Source of the DNA: Kingdonia uniflora
Taxonomy: Eukaryota; Streptophyta; Magnoliopsida; Ranunculales; Circaeasteraceae
Assembly (NCBI GenBank): GCA_014058105.1
Contig: JACGCM010001948.1
Location: forward strand, 124,001 to 188,000
Length of the DNA: 64,000 nt
Direction of reading: 5' to 3'
In this document: one piece after another, positions 54,700-64,000 of the stretch
Position numbering within the stretch: the stretch's first letter is position 1
How the letters are laid out: each line of letters opens with the position of its first letter
The notes under the pieces: model-generated
The model's input: only the letters and a program-made list of their open reading frames with translations
Told to the model about the DNA's origin: nothing
Database searches by the model: none
Position numbers and translations under genes: made by a program

Positions 54700-55600
54700 A
54701 TCATCCTTTCGAGAGTGTTCATTATCTTCAATGTCGACACATTCCGCTACTTCACCTCAAATCCTTTCCACAGGTACTTTGAAGTCTTTATATAAGACTT
54801 CCTCATTGAAAGTAGCATTACGGCTCCGGATAACTTTTCGATTCTTTGCATCCCAAAACCGGTACCCAAATTTATCACCATCGTATCCAATGAATACGCA
54901 CTTCATCGACTTTGCATCTAACTTGGTCCTTGTATCTAAATTATCAAGCACATATGAGGTACAACCGAAAATACACAAGTAATTGAGGTTTACCTCTTTA
55001 CTGATCCATACTTCTTCAGGAATTCCAAAGTCGAAAGCAGTCGAAGGCCCTCTGTTAATCAAGTATGCCACCGTACTTATCATATCCGCCCAAAAATACT
55101 TTGGCAATCCAGCGTTGAGTCTCATACTCCTTGCTATTTTGTTTATTGTTCGGTTCATGCGTTCTGCAACACCATTTTGTTACGGTGTTCCGGAATAGTT
55201 TTATGTCTCCTAATCCCGTTTGATGCACAAAAGTCTTTAAACTCGTCACTACAGTATTCTCCCCCGTTATCTGACTTGAGACACTTTAGTTTTAAACCGG
55301 TTTCATTTTTAACTAGAGCCCTCCACCTCTTGAATTTATCGAACACATTTAAGTTGTTCTCACGAAGTAGACCCATAGTTTACGAGTAGCATCATCGATA
55401 AATGTAACGTAATAATGAGAACCACCAAGAGAAGACGCGCCCCAAAACATTTGTGTGTGCAAGATCCAGCTTTTCGGGTTTCCTTGATCTTCCATATAAT
55501 TTGAAACTGAACTTCTTCTGTTTTGCAAGAATACATTCTTAACAAAACTTGAGATCAACCTCAACAAGTCCCTCTAGCTTTCCCTTGTTGCCATTATCTT
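54700..55600 (-). pseudogene. copia integrase
   Basis: 55349-55567 carries SSLGGSHYYVTFIDDATRKL with the second part of the core; the first catalytic Asp (His-Thr-Asp) is disrupted. 55155-55376 has LKCLKSDNGGEYCSDEFKD (second Asp). The Glu lies at a frameshift before 54757-55158: MNRTINKIARSMRLNAGLPK, FGCTSYVLDNLDTRTKLDAK, CVFIGYDGDKFGYRFWD. Three frames are needed to read it. Confidence 0.8.
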
Positions 55601-55906
55601 CATCTCCTTCTCACTCATTTGACCGAGCCGTTTGTGCCAAATACTTGTATCAATCCCCGTTGTGGCCGCACAAATAGTGGAAATTATGCTTTGCGTTGCA
55701 TACAACGTTCCTTGTCACAAGCCTCGAGCTACTAGCATAGCTCCCTTGGTAACCTTCCAGAAGGTTATACCAAAGGTACTCACAAATCTGCCATCATCCG
55801 CCAATTTGCTAACCGATATCAGATTATGCCCCGATTTAGGAACAAGTCGTACATTCTGTAAACCAATGTTTCCCCTGATGGCAACAATAACCTAGCATTT
55901 CCCTTC

Positions 55907-56881
55907 CTAGTAATATTGTGTGCACTTATCTGCAATAAAGACCGTACTGATGTCGCCTTTAACAATATTGGTAAGAAAACCTACGCTCGCAGTAGCATGG
56001 AAAGAAGCGCCCAGATCAGCAATCCAAGATTCGTTAACATCGTCATACGATAATAGTAGAGCCTCATCAGAACTAACCTCCTCAATAAGTTTTATTATAT
56101 TTATCTCTTTATCATCAATCTTCTTAGAAGAAGAAGAGTTACAATCTCGCCTGAAGTGACCTTTCTTTCCACAAGTCCAGCACGCACCGGGCGGCTTAGA
56201 CTTTCCTCTTGACTGTGATCGACCCCTTCCAAATTTCTGCCCCATTCTGTAAGACCTCCCTCTTTCTTCGACGTTCAGCACACTGTCGTTTGAACTCGAA
56301 GAGGGTTTAGATGTTTCACGCCTATTATCTTTACTCATAATCAATGAGACTATAGTATCAAATTTGATGTCTTCCTTCCCCGATGAGTTGCTAATAGCTG
56401 TAATGAACCCTTCCCAGCTTTTTGGCATCTGCCCTAGAAGAGCCCACGATCTCACCTCCTCGGTAAAACTGATTTTAATGAATTCTAGTTGAGCATGTAT
56501 GGTATTGAACTCACTGATGCGAGCTTGCACACTACCATTATCCTTCATCTTCAAAGTAAACAAGTACCGTAAAATGTGTACCTTATTTGCCCCGGATGGT
56601 TCCGAGTACATAGCGGACAACGTCTCCATCAAACCCTTCGTAGTCGTAACTTTGGAGATCATGTGTAGAATCTGAGATGATAACGCTAACCTAACGGTTT
56701 CAAGCGCTTTGTGATCCAATCGCGCCCACTTAGCAGCATTAAAATTTACTGGCTTCATCTCAACTCCACCGAGTGGTAAATCAATATACTTTTGATAGAG
56801 ATAATCTTCTATCTGCATCTTCCACACTTCAAAATTCGATCCATTGAACTTCGTGATCTTCAACTTCTCCTGATAGGCCAT
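55907..56881 (-). pseudogene. gag: copia gag with zinc knuckle and protease start
   Basis: ATG 56881 opens a 324-codon frame: MAYQEKLKITKFNGSNFEVW (UBN2-type gag), SGANKVHILRYLFTLKM, SFTEEVRSWALLGQMPKSWE, an Arg/Gly/Ser-rich segment, the zinc knuckle CWTCGKKGHFRRDC (all four ligands), then WIADLGASFHAT, where the protease Asp-Thr/Ser-Gly has become Asp-Leu-Gly. This is the longest intact retroelement frame in the window. The start fits: PBS 30 bp upstream. Confidence 0.85.
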
Positions 56882-56910
56882 CGCTTTTCACCACACAAGC
56901 CCTAACACTC

Positions 56911-56922
56911 GCTCTGACACCA
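56911..56922 (-). other. copia primer binding site (tRNA-Met type)
   Basis: Minus strand TGGTGTCAGAGC, one base from the tRNA-iMet complement TGGTATCAGAGC, two bases inside the LTR edge. Confidence 0.75.
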
Positions 56923-56924
56923 AT

Positions 56925-57653
56925 TGTTGAGAATAGAGGTAGCTAATCTCTCTTCTACTACAAGAACGATACGCAGAATATGCCAATCAACCAGACTAAG
57001 AAACATAGAACAATAAAGATCACAAGAATTCCCAGAGGAGAAAAGTGAAAAACCCTTGCGGATAAAAAACCACTCCCCGAACAATCTACTATGTTAATCA
57101 AATAGGTTACAACGATCTCTCCAAGCTTCTTTAGCTTTAATGGAGTCTCTCAAATTCTAGGTCTAGAATTAAACCCACAAGGAAAAGATAGGCTAACAAA
57201 ATAACCTAAGTCCTTTTTATATACTAGATGACTAAATACAAGTAGAACGGATCACGAGGCAGAACTCAACGTCTCAAAAGAAAACTCAATATGGCAACCA
57301 GGCAAATCTCGTTCGAACGAAGTCTAATCTCGTTCAAACGAGTTCTTCGGTCTTTGAAAGAAAACGTAAAATCTTTCAATCTCGTTCGAACGACTTCGGC
57401 CTATTTTGAACTCTTCTTCAGCGATTCAAACAGAACCAGCTCGAGTCTTCAGGCAACATAAGTACCAGTTCGACCTCCAGGTAACTTAACTAGTTCGAAT
57501 CTTCAGGATATTTGACCAGCTCGAACTTCTGACGATCTTAACCAGTTCGAATCTGAACATTGAAAATCTCATTTTCAATTCGTCTTCAATCCTTGAACTG
57601 AAACAGCTCAAACTAAAACGACCTCAAACATAATTCTAGTTCATACCTTAACA
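56925..57653 (-). repeat. copia 5' LTR with palindromic TCGTTCGAACGA repeats
   Basis: Plus strand begins TGTTGAGAATAG and ends ACCTTAACA (TG...CA). A TATA box on the minus strand lies near 57216 (TATATAAAAAG). The LTR holds TCGTTCGAACGA at 57309-57320 and 57382-57393, a one-base variant at 57330-57341, and several AGTTCGAA/AGCTCGAA repeats from 57420 to 57560. Right edge set by the CA and the start of unrelated DNA. Confidence 0.7.
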
Positions 57654-57835
57654 CGTTTTTGGCTTATATCCTTAATACTTTATTTAGATTTAAAAAGGGT
57701 TGTGAAGTATGGTGTACTACGTTAGCTTAGTTGAGGACAGACCTTGATATTTTTGCATGCACTTGGCTTGAAATGCTCTAAAAGAGAACATCGCAAAGAG
57801 TAGGTAAAGATGAGCTAAAATGGACTGGGAAAAGT
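57654..57835. other. Flank between copia LTR and CHX stop
   Basis: Short non-coding stretch, probably the 3' untranslated region of the CHX gene cut by the copia insertion. CGTTT at its left edge would be one copy of the copia target duplication; the partner is lost. Confidence 0.4.
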
Positions 57836-60549
57836 TTATTGTAACGAGGGATATTGTATCTTTGTATTAATATTGTCTTTACGTCCTAAAACTTGTTGGT
57901 GCAATACCAAAACAGTAGCTGTACTTTTAAAATCCTCCGAGGAAACAAAATCTCCAATGACTCCCAACTGAGGATTATCGTTCCAAATCGATAGCCCTTC
58001 GATAAGCTTTGAGTTTATCCCTTGTCCTCTTCCCATAACCAAAAGATCATATCCTTTATCCATCGTCTCTTGAATTGCGTTAATCGTTTCTTCACCATTA
58101 CTGGAAACCACTTGCTTAAAAGTAACAGAGGCATTTCTAAAGTGTTTTGCCCTAAAATTTTTCATAAACTCATAATCTAGAAATCTGTCTCCTCATTAAC
58201 TTCGTTTTCGGCTGATATAAAATGCACAAGAGTGAGGTTAATGCCTGGTTTGTCTGTCATACGGTCAGCATAGGCCAGTGCCTCTCGGGCATCAGCTCCA
58301 CCCAAGAATAGAACAGCAACAGAGTTTATCAAACCTAAAGACTGGGGCGAATTGCCATGATTTTGAGATCTGTCAACAAGTATCCCTACCGAACATGGCG
58401 CCTGATCTAGAACATGTAAGTTGGTCATATTAACATTATAGTAGCCTTCAACACCTTTCTTGTGGGACGGAACTAGAATTAGAGTAGCATTATTTTGAAG
58501 TGCAAGCTCACAAATGTCATGGTGCATTGCATTGTATGGCGTGATAGACGTATAGGAATGGATTTGCACATGATTACAACCCGCTTCAAATATCTTGAAT
58601 GCGCCCACGATTGCATTGGATGCAGCATACTTTGCAGTTGCCCTTTGTTTCTTATGGATTATAAGAATGGGTGCAGCTCGGCCCATGAGGTCCACAAGGT
58701 GCACCATGTAAACAGTGATTGGACTATCTTTAGTTCCAGGGGTAGCTCGAAGGAGGTGCATGATCGAAGGAACACCTTCTTGGTTGTAAATGCAAGTAAC
58801 AATTCAGATTTCAGCATCAACTTGAGAGTGTTCTATTGTCCTTCTGTTCTTGATCGTGTATTGGCTTGTTGGCTTGTTAAGCATAGCGGTTAGCGGTGTC
58901 ATGATTGCTGTATTTAGGATTGTACACAGAACCATCAATGTGAAAGATTGCTTCGTTAATATCTGCGCATATTCAAGCAAACTATTACCCACTTTCCTGT
59001 CAAATACTATGGTCGACACAAAAAAATAAACCAAGTTAGTGTTAACTACAGGGAAATTATACCTTTGCGTCCCAGCAATAGATAAATACCATGAGTTCAC
59101 TTTGGCCTCTAAAGTTCATGATCAAGCCAAGAAAAACAGCATCCCGGAATGACATTTTGTTAAAAAGTGCAGGCAGTACAGTCCCCAGAAATTTGGTAAT
59201 ATATCCGGAGAAGATGATAGCAGCCATAGACCATAATGCGTTCCAATCAGTTATCGCGAAAACATTGGTTCTCGTCCCAATGAAAATATAAAAGAAAGGC
59301 ATAAGGAATTCCATGATTATAGTCTCAGTCCTCTTCGCAAGTGCTACTCCAAGAGGTGGACCGTCGGGTACAACTAGCCCTAATAGTAAAGGTCCATCAA
59401 TGAAGCTTTCGCCAATAAGATCGCTAAGGAATGCCGAAACTAGGACAAGTAATAAAATTGTGATCACAGAGCATTGATCGACTTCCTGTCCTTCTGGTGT
59501 CTTTCTAATGACCCATTCTAGGAACGGTCTAAAAACAAATTCCACGAGAAGTATTAATATGCACAACGAAGCGAAGCATAATATTGCAGCAGGTGTGGAA
59601 AAATCAGCATGTTTAAGGTGTTCAAGGCTTACCATCATAACCCAAGCTACAATATCAGTAATCACGGTTGTTGACATAGCAACTCTTCCTACATCAGAGT
59701 TAAGGATCTTCAATTCATTGAGGGTGGTATAAAGCACTGCAAATGAAGTCAATGATAATGTTGATGTTACTGCAGCTAGTACGGCTCCATAATTGATAGA
59801 CTTCTCTAAGAATTGCTTCAACTTGGGCTCGATCAACATACTTGCAGCGAAAGGGATACACAAACTGTTAAATACGATTACATATACCTACCTTGGAGCT
59901 ATCTGTAGAGTGGTCATGATGTCCGTTTGCACCCCAATAATGAAAATAAAGTATAAGATAGCTATCTTTGCAGTTGCTGCCAACGTATCATAAGCTCTTT
60001 CGGGAAACATCATAGTTGTGAATTTCTCATTTCGTCCTATAACAGACGGCCCAACAATTATTCCAGCCTTTGAACACATCAATAACCAAATGTTTTTAGC
60101 GTGTACTTCACAAACAGATAGATGATGTTCTTTTCAATATTATTAGATCATCTACAATAGATTGAATTTAATTTTATCAGTATGTATGAGAACAAAACCC
60201 GGCAGAAAAGACTAAGCTGCATGCACAGCTCAGGCATTCCCCGTGGGTTCAAAATTTTCACACCCATATATCCCACTATAATCCCAGTGCAGCTGGAGAT
60301 GTTCCTAACAGAAAATAAAGTACATTATAAAATAAGAGGAGCTTACATACAATCATCTCAGAGACGACACGAGGTTGCTTCAGCGGCTTGAGGAGAAACC
60401 GTAGGGCACGATTGAGCAAGAAAAACATGGGAATATATAACATGATAAAACTATGGGAGACTAGTGGATTATTTCCATACAATACACCTCTGTGATTCTC
60501 TGCCTCAGATTTTTGACATATGACCCAAGTAAGCTTCTGCCGACCTCAT
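57836..60549 (-). pseudogene. CHX-type cation/H+ antiporter, disrupted
   Basis: Homologous to plant CHX (CPA2) transporters, endomembrane/plasma-membrane monovalent cation/proton exchangers of about 800 residues. Exons on the minus strand: about 60351-60549 (LRFLLKPLKQPRVVSEM), 59892-60067 (GIIVGPSVIGRNEKF, FIIGVQTDI), 59864 to about 59063 (TSFAVLYTTLNELKILNSDV, TVITDIVAWVMM, LIGESFIDGPLLLGLVVPDG, NFRGQSELM), then the long cytoplasmic C-terminus (RRTIEHSQVDAEI, MHLLRATPGTKDSPITVYMV, TLVHFISAENE, DLLVMGRGQG). Lesions: an in-frame TGA (58804-58806, Arg in the family), a frameshift near 58175, and no in-frame start (the candidate ATG at 60549 is out of frame with exon 1). The 59063/59006 exon border is also unclear. 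Confidence 0.8.
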
Positions 60550-60919
60550 GTCCGGCAGTACCACCATCTCTCCAGACATGTTTTCTTAGATGGTCAAACT
60601 GGGAAGAGAGGACAGACATTTATACTTGAAAGATATATATCTATTTATCTCTTTATAATAACGGGGCGGTGTTTTTGCCGCTTTGGACAAGTCTGTCCTT
60701 ATGTCTAGAGATAAAGAGGGGTTGCGATGTGTCGCTGACGCCTCGTGGAACGCACAAGGAAGGGCAGTTCTGGAAGTTTAGGTTTTAAAACTAAAGTCTC
60801 AAAAAAAAAACCCCGACTCCAAACTTCTCTTCTCCTCCCCCAAGTCCAAAATTCTCTTCTCCTCTCAAAAACAAAACAAAACCTACAATCTCTCTCCACT
60901 CTCTCTCTTTCCAGCTATA
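60550..60919. promoter_or_regulatory. Possible shared promoter between CHX and the plus-strand gene
   Basis: Two diverging genes start about 370 bp apart. The plus-strand leader is CT-rich (60825-60915, repeated CTCTTCTCCTC and CTCTCTCTC), typical of plant 5' leaders. TTTATAATA at about 60651-60659 is a possible TATA box. These are sequence patterns only. Confidence 0.35.
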
Positions 60920-61027
60920 ATGAAGACTCATATTCAACAATCGATCATTCTTGCGGTCTTCACGGTCTTCACGATCGTCTCCCTGCGTATCATCTCCAAG
61001 GAGAATTCTGTTGAATCGTCCACCTTT
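60920..61027 (+). CDS. First exon of an unidentified plus-strand gene
   Basis: ATG 60920 follows the CT-rich leader and CCAGCTATA. The 36 codons read MKTHIQQSIILAVFTVF, TIVSLRIISKE, then NSVESSTF, and stop at a splice donor GTAAGC (61028). Residues 8-23 are hydrophobic and would serve as a signal peptide or signal anchor. Without splicing the frame ends four codons later (TAA 61037). Continuation exons are likely at 63134-63220, 63400-63451 and 63787-63858. The family is not recognised. Confidence 0.45.
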
Positions 61028-61039
61028 GTAAGCTCATAA

Positions 61040-63133
61040 TATTTCAACGATTGGGGATTTGCTACTGATCTTACCGATGATTTCCGCTAATTTTGAAGAT
61101 TGATGCAGCGAGAAAGGGTTTCAAGAGGTAGAAAATCCTCTCTTTCTCTCTCTCTCTTTCTGTATTGGTGCTTAGTGCTTAAAAATTGATTTCAATATTA
61201 TGTGATGTTAGGGTTTTAACCATGACATAATGTTAGATATGAATACAGAGTATACTTTTGAAGTTTAAGCATAGTGTTTTAGTCATGGGTCGGGTCTCGC
61301 TCGCTTGGACCTTAGACCTTAGACCTTAGACCTTGGACCTTGGACCTTGAATTTGAAGTTATTTTTACATGCCGGAGGAAAATGGGGATAGTTATTCTTA
61401 CACTTCTAAGGCTACCTAATTTAGGATTCATAGGAGATATTTGGTATTTTTCAAAGTTCCGAGCAATTCTGAAGCTATAGTTGGATGGAAAATCATTTGT
61501 AGATTGTAAATGGTGCATTTACGCCAAGAAATCTAAAAACACCTATTCTTTAAAAGCATTTACCCCAAGGCTTTGAATTAGTTGAAAGAGAATCGTTACC
61601 TGAAATTGCTTCAAAAATCATGTTTGTAATCAAACCGACGTCAGGAGGTCTTACATTAGATATGACAAGAAAAGGAGATGGGTTGTTGGTGCCACGAGAT
61701 TGAGAATGAGAGGGGTTGTTTTGGTACTTTGTGTTTTAAGAGAAAAAGCTAAAGATCCCCATCCCGACTTAAAACTTACTCCTCCTGCCCAACTCAAAAT
61801 TTTACTCTCGTCCCAAAAGAAAAACTAAAAAAGAAACATGCGAGTTATCTTCCCATTATAAGATTTTGATCGAAGCTTCCTTTTCTTTCGCACAACACTA
61901 AGGTATGTTTCACCTCTATCTCTAGATTCTACCTATAATCTTCAAGTTCAAATCGACCCTCCTGTTCTTTCTCGCTCTCTCTCTGAAACTATGATTTTAG
62001 ATGAAATGGGTTGTTTGACTGGAGAAGATGAGGCTATGAGAGTATAACACAGTAATGGGATTTGGGTGAAATGGGTTATTGTATTTGTGAAGATGAGAAT
62101 ACCATTTAATATTTGGTTGAATTAGAGATATGATGGAATTTTTTTGAGAATTTGAGCATCACTTAGTTAACATTTGGCTGAATTTGGAAATAAGATGCTA
62201 ACAATAATGGGGGCCTGATGGGTATTTGGGAGCATAACCCAATTGCTTTTGGTTGAATTAAGAACTATGATAGTAGCAGCATTGGATTAATGTGTTTGGG
62301 GGAGATGGGCTTTTTGTTTTTGGCTTTTGCCTTTTCAAAATATCTATGTTTGGATGTAGAAGGAATTGGGTTAGGAGATACTGAGAAACCCCTGTAACCT
62401 TATGATGTTTCCAACTTAGCCATCATTCCTACTCATGAATACTTAAAACCCTATAGGTCTTAAAGTGATATTGCAAATTTAGAACTCCTGTCCCTATATC
62501 ATTCCAAATCAGATATACAGGTCACCGTCTAATATTGCCAACTTAAGTCATCATTCTATTCCTAATAAAATTTTGCATTGCTTAATAGCTATGATTATGT
62601 AAAAAAATGTTGAATATAAAACTTCTCCATTTAGTATTGATCTCCAAACCTTTTAAGTTGATATACCTATCAAAACTTCTCTATTTAGTATTGATCTCTA
62701 TGGATGAGTCTTTTGCTGAGTACTAAACCGATACCACCTGTACGACCATTGTCATACTAAAAAATGGACTGAGTTTTAGCCATATTCTGTTAAAGTAGTT
62801 CCTTCTTCTCTCTAGAGAAGTTTTTTAGGGATTTTAGTAGCCAGTTGGGTTGCAATGCATCATTAACTAGCACAAAAGCTGAGAAATCTGAGTAATCAAC
62901 CATGTCTTCAAATGGCAGCTCAATATTGTCACTAACAATCACTGGTATACAGAGACTTAAGATAACATCAAAGAGTCAGCTGAAGTGGGTGTATCTCTAG
63001 CTGGGTGTAAATATATTTTTGAACTTCTCATTCCATTTATTGACTGCTCCATTCCAGTGGCATTAGGAAAACATTCTTCTATGATAATGTCAGGTTCATT
63101 AACTAAGATGTCTCATAATTTCTCTCGCACCAG
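61040..63133. other. Probable large intron, no exon supported
   Basis: AT-rich, with a CT microsatellite (61137-61170) and a 7-bp repeat (61305-61350). One AG...GT-bounded stretch near 61109-61131 (GAGAAAGGGTTTCAAGAG) could be a small exon but has no independent support. No transposon ends seen. Confidence 0.35.
61305..61350. repeat. 7-bp microsatellite (GACCTTA/GACCTTG)
   Basis: Six to seven consecutive copies of a 7-bp unit, three GACCTTA then GACCTTG. The last copies differ at one base. Confidence 0.85.
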
Positions 63134-63220
63134 GCCTTCTTGGAACATGATAGGTTAAAAAAATTGAGTACGGAGTATGAAAGTATGGAAGTAGTCAATC
63201 AAATATTTACAATTGAAGGT
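63134..63220 (+). CDS. Candidate internal exon of the plus-strand gene
   Basis: After a good acceptor (TTTCTCTCGCACCAG) the frame reads AFLEHDRLKKLSTEYESM, EVVNQIFTIE, then a possible donor GTGATA at 63221. The wider open frame runs to 63325. The composition is helical and charged, unlike the random AT-rich frames nearby. Family not recognised. Confidence 0.35.
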
Positions 63221-63399
63221 GATATAGCAAGGAGCTTCAAAACAATTAGCAGCAAAACAATGGATATGAGAATTAGACTAAGAGCACTCTTATTTGGTTT
63301 ATCTAGACTTTGCATATTTGCTTGATTCAAATCTATGAAATTTACTCAAAACTAATTTAGAACAATATTACCCCGATAACAATGCTTAGCCCCTTTAAA

Positions 63400-63451
63400 G
63401 TAAAGAAGAATCTGGCGACGTTGATTCTCAGGTAAGTGTAGCCTGGGGAGG
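63400..63451 (+). CDS. Candidate small exon ending at GTAAGT
   Basis: Sequence reading EESGDVDSQ ends at CTCAG before GTAAGTGTAG. The left edge is uncertain. In this phase it joins in frame to the terminal exon at 63787. Confidence 0.3.
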
Positions 63452-63731
63452 AGATGAGTGTAGGGAACGAATACGTCTTTGAGCAGTGAAACTTGGGTGT
63501 GTTGTATCATATCCAAAAGATCGCTATTCTACGTTTTTGAATCGAGTCTATAACACACACACCCAAATTGACCATGAGGAGAATAGCAGGTGTTATCTCA
63601 TTAATGTAATGTCTATTTTTAGCATCCCCAGGTTTCCCGTACTCATTTTCTTCATATATTGTCATAACATGTTTCCACGATTTTATTGCTTTAGTTACAA
63701 TAGCATGGAATGGTACTATCATCAGATTTAA

Positions 63732-63760
63732 TATTTATTTTTTATTTTTTATTTTTTATG
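63732..63760. repeat. AT-rich TTTTTA simple repeat
   Basis: Several copies of ATTTTTT in a row, upstream of the candidate terminal exon. May be part of the intron. Confidence 0.7.
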
Positions 63761-63786
63761 CAAGCATTATTTATTTACTTTATAGG

Positions 63787-63858
63787 GCAACAATGGTGTT
63801 CAAGATGATGTTGAGCAAAGGGTTTCACAAGTTCAACCAAAGTTTGAGGCATGAATAA
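63787..63858 (+). CDS. Candidate terminal exon of the plus-strand gene
   Basis: After CTTTATAG the frame reads GNNGVQDDVEQRVSQVQPKF, then EA and TGA (63856-63858). AATAAAG directly after the stop may belong to a polyadenylation signal. The polar, charged sequence and clean acceptor support an exon. Confidence 0.35.
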   Translation, partial: ATMVFKMMLSKGFHKFNQSLRHE

Positions 63859-64000
63859 AGCAATATTTTAAGTTTCGGAGATGTGCTAAAGAGTTTAGGA
63901 CCTTGATATTGCTCAAAATTTCCATTTGATAGTATTTTTATTAAATAATAAGATGTTAGTTTTATTTAAACAAGCTTATGATTTAATTTTAATTCAATTT

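Larger units (their letters stand above)
53049..57653 (-). mobile_element. Ty1/copia retrotransposon (Tork/Tnt1-like), 3' end cut off by element C
   Basis: On the minus strand: LTR (56925-57653), primer site, gag-protease (55907-56881), integrase (about 54700-55600), RT and RNase H (53060-54440). The order integrase before RT is copia. The coding region stops at the Asn-Pro-Ala-Asp-Ile-Phe-Thr-Lys motif near the RNase H end, where element C's LTR begins, so the 3' end and 3' LTR are gone. The gag type and RT details resemble the Tork lineage. Many frameshifts. Confidence 0.85.

Noticed and set aside
4552..57653. Endogenous pararetrovirus or env-bearing retrovirus
   Set aside because: No movement protein, no viral coat motif and no envelope-like frame were seen. 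Order, LTRs, primer sites and target duplications are those of LTR retrotransposons.
59007..59062. Regular intron in the CHX gene
   Set aside because: The GT-AG interval is only 56 bp, short for a plant intron, and joins exons out of phase, so the border was left undefined.
61305..61350. Interstitial telomere repeat
   Set aside because: The unit is GACCTTA/GACCTTG, not the plant telomere TTTAGGG or CCCTAAA. It is a plain 7-bp microsatellite.

Overview
The window is nuclear DNA from a flowering plant, probably a eudicot. The evidence is plant-type LTR retrotransposons (Ty3/gypsy of the Tat type, another Ty3/gypsy and a Ty1/copia), a plant hAT transposon with a BED finger and DUF659-like core, intron-containing genes with GT-AG sites, a CHX cation/proton antiporter, and AT-rich DNA between genes. 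I saw no bacterial features, CRISPR array, rRNA or tRNA gene. Most of the window is a nested transposon block; host genes appear only in the last 6-7 kb.

Layout. 653-1620: PIF/Harbinger-like MITE (TAA duplication). 2045-3068: solo LTR with an ATTAT target duplication and a 98-bp tandem repeat. 3518-3952: lone RVT_3-type RNase H remnant (minus). 4552-7485: Ty3/gypsy deletion derivative without RT or integrase. 8222-about 26690: hAT transposon whose decayed transposase lies at 23733-26352 behind a 15-copy tandem array. Its left part is split by unit A (8387-21391), a Tat-type retrotransposon bounded by LTRs in inverted orientation and flanked by CTTAT. About 26690-53048: element C, same family, truncated at its left end against the hAT, and itself split by element B (28946-43380, two LTRs, imperfect 5-bp duplication). 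C's right LTR ends inside a Ty1/copia element (53049-57653), which has lost its 3' end. 57836-60549: CHX-type antiporter with at least two disabling lesions. From 60920: start of a plus-strand gene of unknown function with candidate exons to the end of the window.

The most striking system is the antisense gene set of the Tat-like family. In A, B and C, gag, protease, RT/RNase H, a second RNase H (aRH) and integrase lie on the minus strand. Between integrase and the 3' LTR are 6.5-8 kb holding genes on the plus strand: a short MVKTRS-type ORF, a separate 97-codon MVQTRS-type ORF, and a six-exon gene coding for a basic N-terminus, a domain resembling the putative gypsy-type transposon domain, and long coiled coils. 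Each unit has its own TATA-like box, and splice sites are conserved between copies. Because these genes run antisense to the genomic RNA, their introns would survive retrotransposition. No copy is intact, so these are relics.

Unit A is also structurally odd: its forward LTR runs through a 9-bp inverted repeat into an inverted piece of 3' internal region plus an inverted LTR, and both outer ends are the same LTR terminus, flanked by a 5-bp target duplication. That suggests integration of an aberrant cDNA made by a strand switch.
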